This document shows positions 6,102-9,696 of a stretch of 9,696 bases of DNA, piece by piece. Each line of letters opens with the position of its first letter. Position 1 is the stretch's first letter. Location: positions 1-9,696 of the forward strand of contig CAIQGU010000117.1 of the NCBI GenBank assembly GCA_903871435.1. The letters run 5' to 3'. The position numbers and the translations under genes were made by a program. This DNA is from an uncultured Burkholderiales bacterium (lineage in GTDB: Bacteria; Pseudomonadota; Gammaproteobacteria; Burkholderiales; Burkholderiaceae_F). The notes beneath the pieces were generated by a model. The model was not told the origin of the DNA, did not search any database, and worked only from the letters and a program-made list of their open reading frames with translations.

Positions 6102-6854
6102 ATGAAGGTCCTGGTCTGTGTAAAGCGCGTGGTCGACTACAACGTCAAGGTGCGGGTAAAGCCTGACCAGTCGGGCGTGGATGTGGCCAACGTGAAGATG
6201 TCGATGAATCCTTTCGACGAGATCGCGGTCGAGCAGGCCGTGCGGCTCAAGGAGGCGGCGGTTGCTACCGAAATCGTGGCTGTCTCCTGCGGCGTGGCGC
6301 AGTGCCAGGAAACCCTGCGTACGGCGCTGGCGATCGGCGCGGACCGGGCCATATTGGTAGAGACCGATGTCGAGTTGCAACCGCTGGCGGTGGCCAAGCT
6401 GCTGGCCGCCGTGGTCGAGCGGGAACAGCCGCAGCTGATCATCCTGGGCAAACAGGCCATCGACGACGACGCCAATCAGACGGGCCAGATGGTCGCGGCC
6501 CTGCGCTCGTTGCCGCAGGCAACATTTGCCTCCAAGCTGTCGATCGAGGGCGGGTGGGCCGAGGTCACACGGGAAGTCGATGGCGGGCTCGAGACCATTG
6601 CGGTGGCGCTGCCGGCCGTGATCACGACGGATTTGCGGCTGAACGAACCCCGTTATGTGACGCTGCCCAACATCATGAAAGCGAAGAAGAAACCGCTCGA
6701 AGTCCTGACGCCGGCTGCGCTGGGTGTCGATGTCGCGCCGCGCTTGAAGACGGTCAAGGTCAGCGAACCCGCGCAGCGCAAGGCGGGCATACGCGTCGCC
6801 GATGTGGACACCCTGGTTGCCAAGCTGCGCGACGAGGCCAAGGTCATCACCTGA
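6102..6854 (+). CDS. etfB: Electron transfer flavoprotein beta subunit
   Basis: A 250-residue EtfB, standard length. With EtfA it forms the soluble heterodimer that accepts electrons from acyl-CoA dehydrogenases and passes them to ETF:ubiquinone oxidoreductase in the membrane. Seen: the N-terminal [19 protein letters not shown] segment, the [16 protein letters not shown] block at 36-51, and the AMP-binding stretch [14 protein letters not shown] at 116-129 followed by FASKL. The recognition loop that docks into partner dehydrogenases reads [14 protein letters not shown] at 184-197, with the anchoring leucine at L188. The start is firm: GGAG at 6093-6096 stands five bases before the ATG. It is the first gene of an operon with etfA (16-base gap) and the acyl-CoA dehydrogenase. 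The short upstream repeats are candidate control sites. All family-typical blocks are intact. Confidence 0.97.
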   Translation: MKVLVCVKRVVDYNVKVRVKPDQSGVDVANVKMSMNPFDEIAVEQAVRLKEAAVATEIVAVSCGVAQCQETLRTALAIGADRAILVETDVELQPLAVAKLLAAVVEREQPQLIILGKQAIDDDANQTGQMVAALRSLPQATFASKLSIEGGWAEVTREVDGGLETIAVALPAVITTDLRLNEPRYVTLPNIMKAKKKPLEVLTPAALGVDVAPRLKTVKVSEPAQRKAGIRVADVDTLVAKLRDEAKVIT

Positions 6855-6870
6855 TATCCGGAAACCGAAC

Positions 6871-7800
6871 ATGAAAGCACTGATACTGGCGGAGCACGAC
6901 AATGCCACCGTCAAGGCCGCCACGCGCAACGTGGTGACGGCAGCGATCGAAGCCGCGGGCAGCGTCGACATTCTCATCGTCGGCAGCGCTTGCTCCGGCG
7001 CCGCCGCGCAGGCTGCCGCCATCGCGGGCGTGGGCCGCGTGTTCGTAGCCGATGCCCCGCAATTTGCCGATGGCCTGGCCGAGAATGTCGCGCCCCAGGT
7101 GCTTGCCGTGCTCGACGGCTATACCCACGTCTTTGCGCCCGCCAGCAGCTACGGCAAGAACGTGCTTCCGCGTGTGGCCGCCCAGCGCGACTGCGCGCAG
7201 ATCTCCGACGCCATTGCCGTGCTTGGCCCCGATACCTATGCGCGCCCCATTTACGCGGGCAATGCCATTGCCACGGTGCAGAGCGCAGACCCGGTCATTT
7301 TTGTCACTGTGCGTCCGACCAGTTTTGCGCCGGCCGGCGACGGCGGCAACGCTGGGATTCAGGCCGTCAGCGCGGTGGGTGATGCGGGCACGTCGCGCTT
7401 CGTGGGCCGTGCGGTCGCTAAATCTGACCGTCCCGAACTGCAAGGCGCCAAGGTGGTGGTGTCCGGCGGCCGCGCCCTGGGTTCGGCCGAGAATTTCCAG
7501 CTGCTCGAGAAACTCGCCTTGCGGCTCAATGCGGCCCTGGGCGCTTCCCGGGCAGCCGTCGACGCCGGTTACGCTCCCAACGACTGGCAGGTAGGGCAAA
7601 CCGGCAAGATCGTAGCGCCGCAGCTTTACGTTGCCATCGGTATCTCCGGCGCCATCCAGCATTTGGCGGGCATGAAGGATTCCAAGGTGATAGTCGCCAT
7701 CAACAAGGATGCCGACGCGCCCATCTTCCAGGTTGCCGACTACGGTCTTGTCGCCGACCTCTTCGAAGCCGTTCCGGAGCTCATCACCAAGCTGGGGTAA
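6871..7800 (+). CDS. etfA: Electron transfer flavoprotein alpha subunit
   Basis: A 309-residue EtfA, the FAD-carrying subunit of ETF. The N-terminal half (about 1-185) is the EtfA/EtfB nucleotide-fold domain. The C-terminal half is the FAD domain and holds every expected motif: [11 protein letters not shown] at 195-205 (R201), VGQTGK at 241-246 (T244), [16 protein letters not shown] at 253-268 (S259, H264) and [16 protein letters not shown] at 277-292, which together make up the EtfA signature. The ATG at 6871 gives the usual [11 protein letters not shown] beginning; only a weak GGA precedes it, so coupling to etfB translation, which stops 16 bases earlier, is likely. The acyl-CoA dehydrogenase gene begins 6 bases after its stop. 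This is a classical Group I-like pair serving dehydrogenases rather than a Fix-type bifurcating ETF, as there are no fixC or fixX neighbours. Confidence 0.97.
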   Translation: MKALILAEHDNATVKAATRNVVTAAIEAAGSVDILIVGSACSGAAAQAAAIAGVGRVFVADAPQFADGLAENVAPQVLAVLDGYTHVFAPASSYGKNVLPRVAAQRDCAQISDAIAVLGPDTYARPIYAGNAIATVQSADPVIFVTVRPTSFAPAGDGGNAGIQAVSAVGDAGTSRFVGRAVAKSDRPELQGAKVVVSGGRALGSAENFQLLEKLALRLNAALGASRAAVDAGYAPNDWQVGQTGKIVAPQLYVAIGISGAIQHLAGMKDSKVIVAINKDADAPIFQVADYGLVADLFEAVPELITKLG

Positions 7801-7806
7801 CAGGTC

Positions 7807-9606
7807 ATGGATTACCGTGCGCCGTTGCGCGAAATGCAGTTCGTGCTTCACGAGCTGGCCGACTTGAAGGCCATCCAGGCATTGCCGGGATCCGAGGAGG
7901 CCAGCGACGACACGGTAGCGGCTGTGCTTGAAGAGTGCGCGCGACTGACCGGCGAAGTCATATCGCCACTCAACCGCGTGGGTGACACCGATCCGCCGCG
8001 CTGGGCTGACGGCAAAGTGACAACCTCCCCGGGGTTTGCCAAGGCGTTCCGCGCTTTTGTCGAGGGCGGCTGGCAGGGTGTCATGCATCCCGCGGAGCAC
8101 GGCGGCCAGGGCTTGCCCAAGCTGGTTGCCACGCCATGCCTGGAAATGCTGCAGTCGGCCAATCTCGCATTTTCGCTGTGCCCCCTGCTTACCGATGGCG
8201 CCATCGAGGCACTGCTCACCGCGGGCTCCGAGGCCTTGCAGCACCGCTATGTGCCGCCGCTGATCGACGGACGCTGGACCGGCACCATGAACCTGACCGA
8301 GCCGCAGGCCGGTTCCGATCTGTCGCTGGTGCGCACCCGCGCCGAACGCGAGCCCGGTGGTGGCTACCGGCTGTTTGGCCAGAAGATCTACATCACCTTT
8401 GGCGAGCATGATCTCGCCGAGAACATCATCCATCTCGTGCTCGCGCGCGTGAGCGACGCGCCGGCTGGCATCAAGGGCCTGTCACTGTTCGTCGTGCCCA
8501 AGTTCCTGCCCAAGGCCGATGGCAGCCTGGGGCCGCGCAACGACGTGTACTGCGCGTCGATCGAACACAAGCTGGGCATCAAGGGCAGTCCCACCGCCGT
8601 GCTCATCTTTGGCGATGGCCGCGGCGAGCAGGGCGCGGGGGCGCTGGCGGAACTGGTGGGCGAGGAGAACCGTGGCCTCGAAACCATGTTCATCATGATG
8701 AACGCAGCGCGCTTCCAGGTGGGACTGCAGGGCATTGCCGTCGGTGAGCGGGCCTACCAGCAGGCCTGCGCGTACGCCCGCGACCGCATCCAGAGCCGCG
8801 CGGTGGAGGGCTCGCCGGGCCCGGTTGCCATCGTGGAGCATCCGGATGTGCGGCGGCTGCTCATGTTCATGCGTTCGCACGTCGAAGCCGCCCGCTCGCT
8901 GGCCTATGTGGCCGCGGCGCACAGCGATCTCGCCCGCCATCATCCGGATCACGCCGTCCGCGAGCGCTCGCAGGCCATTTACGACTATCTGGTTCCGGTG
9001 GTCAAGGGGTGGAGCACGGAGACCGCAATCGAGGTCACCTCGGCGGGCATACAGGTGCATGGTGGCATGGGGTTCATCGAGGACACCGGCGCCGCCCAGC
9101 ACTATCGCGATGCGCGCATCCTATCCATCTATGAAGGCACCACCGCCATCCAGGCCAACGACCTGCTCGGCCGCAAGACCGTGCGCGACGGCGGCCGTAC
9201 CGCGGCCTTGCTGATCGAGCAGATGCAGGCGACAGTGGTGGCGCTGCGGGTTGCGGGGGACGCCGACCTTACCGCCATCGCCGCGCATCTTGCGGCGGCG
9301 GCCGCTGCGCATCGCGCCGCCGTCGACTATTTCCTGCGTACTGCCTCTACGGATGTGCGCGCGGCCTACGCAGGATCCGTGCCGTACCTGAAGCTCGCCG
9401 GTCTCACCCTGGGCGGATGGCAGTTGGCGCGCGCCGCGTTGGTAGCCCACCCGCGCCGAACGGGGCCGGATCCGTCTTTCCACGTGGCCAAGGTGGCCAC
9501 TGCCCGTTTCTTTGCCGATCACGTATTGTCAACGGCGCCCGCCCTGCTCGCCGCGATCGAAGCCGGCGGCGCCGGCGCCCTTGCGCTTTCAGCAAGCGAC
9601 TTCTAG
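7807..9606 (+). CDS. Acyl-CoA dehydrogenase, long form with N- and C-terminal extensions
   Basis: A 599-residue acyl-CoA dehydrogenase, about 200 residues longer than short/medium-chain enzymes. It catalyses FAD-dependent alpha,beta-dehydrogenation of an acyl-CoA and should hand electrons to the ETF encoded just upstream. Seen: an N-terminal extension beginning MDYRAPLREMQFVLHEL; a middle domain with NLTEPQAGSDLS at 162-173; the HKLGIKGSPTAV stretch at 254-265; and the C-terminal helical domain with GIQVHGGMGFIEDTGAAQHY at 414-433, then ARILSIYEGTTAIQANDL at 436-453, where E443 is the expected catalytic base. Residues from about 465 form the extra alanine-rich helical domain typical of long forms such as the DmdC-like (MMPA-CoA dehydrogenase) group. 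Chain-length specificity cannot be read from this. The ATG is 6 bases after etfA; a GGGG inside the etfA end is the nearest ribosome-site candidate, so coupling is likely. Confidence 0.95.
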   Translation: MDYRAPLREMQFVLHELADLKAIQALPGSEEASDDTVAAVLEECARLTGEVISPLNRVGDTDPPRWADGKVTTSPGFAKAFRAFVEGGWQGVMHPAEHGGQGLPKLVATPCLEMLQSANLAFSLCPLLTDGAIEALLTAGSEALQHRYVPPLIDGRWTGTMNLTEPQAGSDLSLVRTRAEREPGGGYRLFGQKIYITFGEHDLAENIIHLVLARVSDAPAGIKGLSLFVVPKFLPKADGSLGPRNDVYCASIEHKLGIKGSPTAVLIFGDGRGEQGAGALAELVGEENRGLETMFIMMNAARFQVGLQGIAVGERAYQQACAYARDRIQSRAVEGSPGPVAIVEHPDVRRLLMFMRSHVEAARSLAYVAAAHSDLARHHPDHAVRERSQAIYDYLVPVVKGWSTETAIEVTSAGIQVHGGMGFIEDTGAAQHYRDARILSIYEGTTAIQANDLLGRKTVRDGGRTAALLIEQMQATVVALRVAGDADLTAIAAHLAAAAAAHRAAVDYFLRTASTDVRAAYAGSVPYLKLAGLTLGGWQLARAALVAHPRRTGPDPSFHVAKVATARFFADHVLSTAPALLAAIEAGGAGALALSASDF

Positions 9607-9696
9607 CGCGGCAGTTCGCTGCGCCCGGACGAAATTTCCGCTGCGGCTCAGGGCTCACGGGAGCGCGATTTTCCCCCGGCGTGGCACCTGCCCGAA
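9607..9696. other. Intergenic tail after the acyl-CoA dehydrogenase, with weak hairpins
   Basis: No gene is supported in these 90 bases. Just after the stop, GCAG-TTCG-CTGC at 9611-9622 forms a short stem with a stable UUCG loop, extendable by two pairs across a bulge (9608-9624). A second 4-base stem (GCTC/GAGC, 9653-9664) is followed by GCGATTTT. Neither is a convincing intrinsic terminator: the stems are short and the only T run is four bases. Confidence 0.3.

Noticed and set aside
5511..7022. Minus-strand 503-codon open frame across the patatin start and etfB
   Set aside because: It overlaps the intact etfB on the opposite strand and part of the patatin gene in another frame; the product is low-complexity Arg/Gly/His-rich sequence typical of antisense GC-rich frames.
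6847..8433. Minus-strand 528-codon open frame opposite etfA and the acyl-CoA dehydrogenase
   Set aside because: It is the antisense shadow of two strongly recognisable genes and has no motif of its own.
9653..9668. Short stem followed by TTTT as a terminator for the etf operon
   Set aside because: The stem is four base pairs and the T run is four bases, offset by GCGA; too weak to call as a terminator.

Overview
The window is GC-rich, densely coded bacterial chromosome. Gene content, codon use and protein style suggest a betaproteobacterium of the Bordetella/Achromobacter group (Alcaligenaceae, Burkholderiales). That assignment is inferred from overall resemblance, not from a marker gene. 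There are no rRNA or tRNA genes, CRISPR arrays, insertion sequences or phage genes. No gene-free stretch exceeds 240 bases.

Layout, left to right. Bases 1-264 (minus) are the N-terminal part of a MoxR-type AAA+ ATPase that runs off the left edge. Only 33 bases separate its start codon from that of a divergent gene, a zinc-dependent HDAC-superfamily deacetylase (298-1233, plus, TTG start). The deacetylase is followed by an enoyl-CoA hydratase-fold protein of the ECHDC3 type (1283-2092, plus). A minus-strand block converges on this pair: a patatin-like lipoprotein (5863-4871), a pseudo-receiver plus degenerate GGDEF protein (4701-3430) and ornithine aminotransferase RocD (3379-2102). A 238-base divergent intergenic region with several short repeats then precedes a plus-strand operon: etfB (6102-6854), etfA (6871-7800) and a 599-residue acyl-CoA dehydrogenase (7807-9606). 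The last 90 bases hold no gene I can support.

How the genes fit together. EtfB and EtfA form the FAD/AMP heterodimer that takes electrons from acyl-CoA dehydrogenases, so etfB-etfA-dehydrogenase is a self-contained electron-input module for fatty-acid or other acyl-CoA oxidation. The ECH-fold protein and the patatin lipase also belong broadly to acyl metabolism. The HDAC-family enzyme could remove acyl groups from proteins or small amines, but its substrate cannot be read from sequence. RocD sends ornithine to glutamate-semialdehyde and looks metabolically separate.

The least ordinary items are: the receiver-GGDEF protein, whose catalytic motif is lost (AAAEF) while an RxxD inhibitory-site motif stays at the correct spacing, suggesting a c-di-GMP receptor; a possible 27-38-codon ORF whose stop overlaps that gene's start codon; an ECH-fold protein lacking both catalytic glutamates; and repeat structures in the patatin-etfB intergenic region. 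I see no clearly new multi-gene defence or mobile system.
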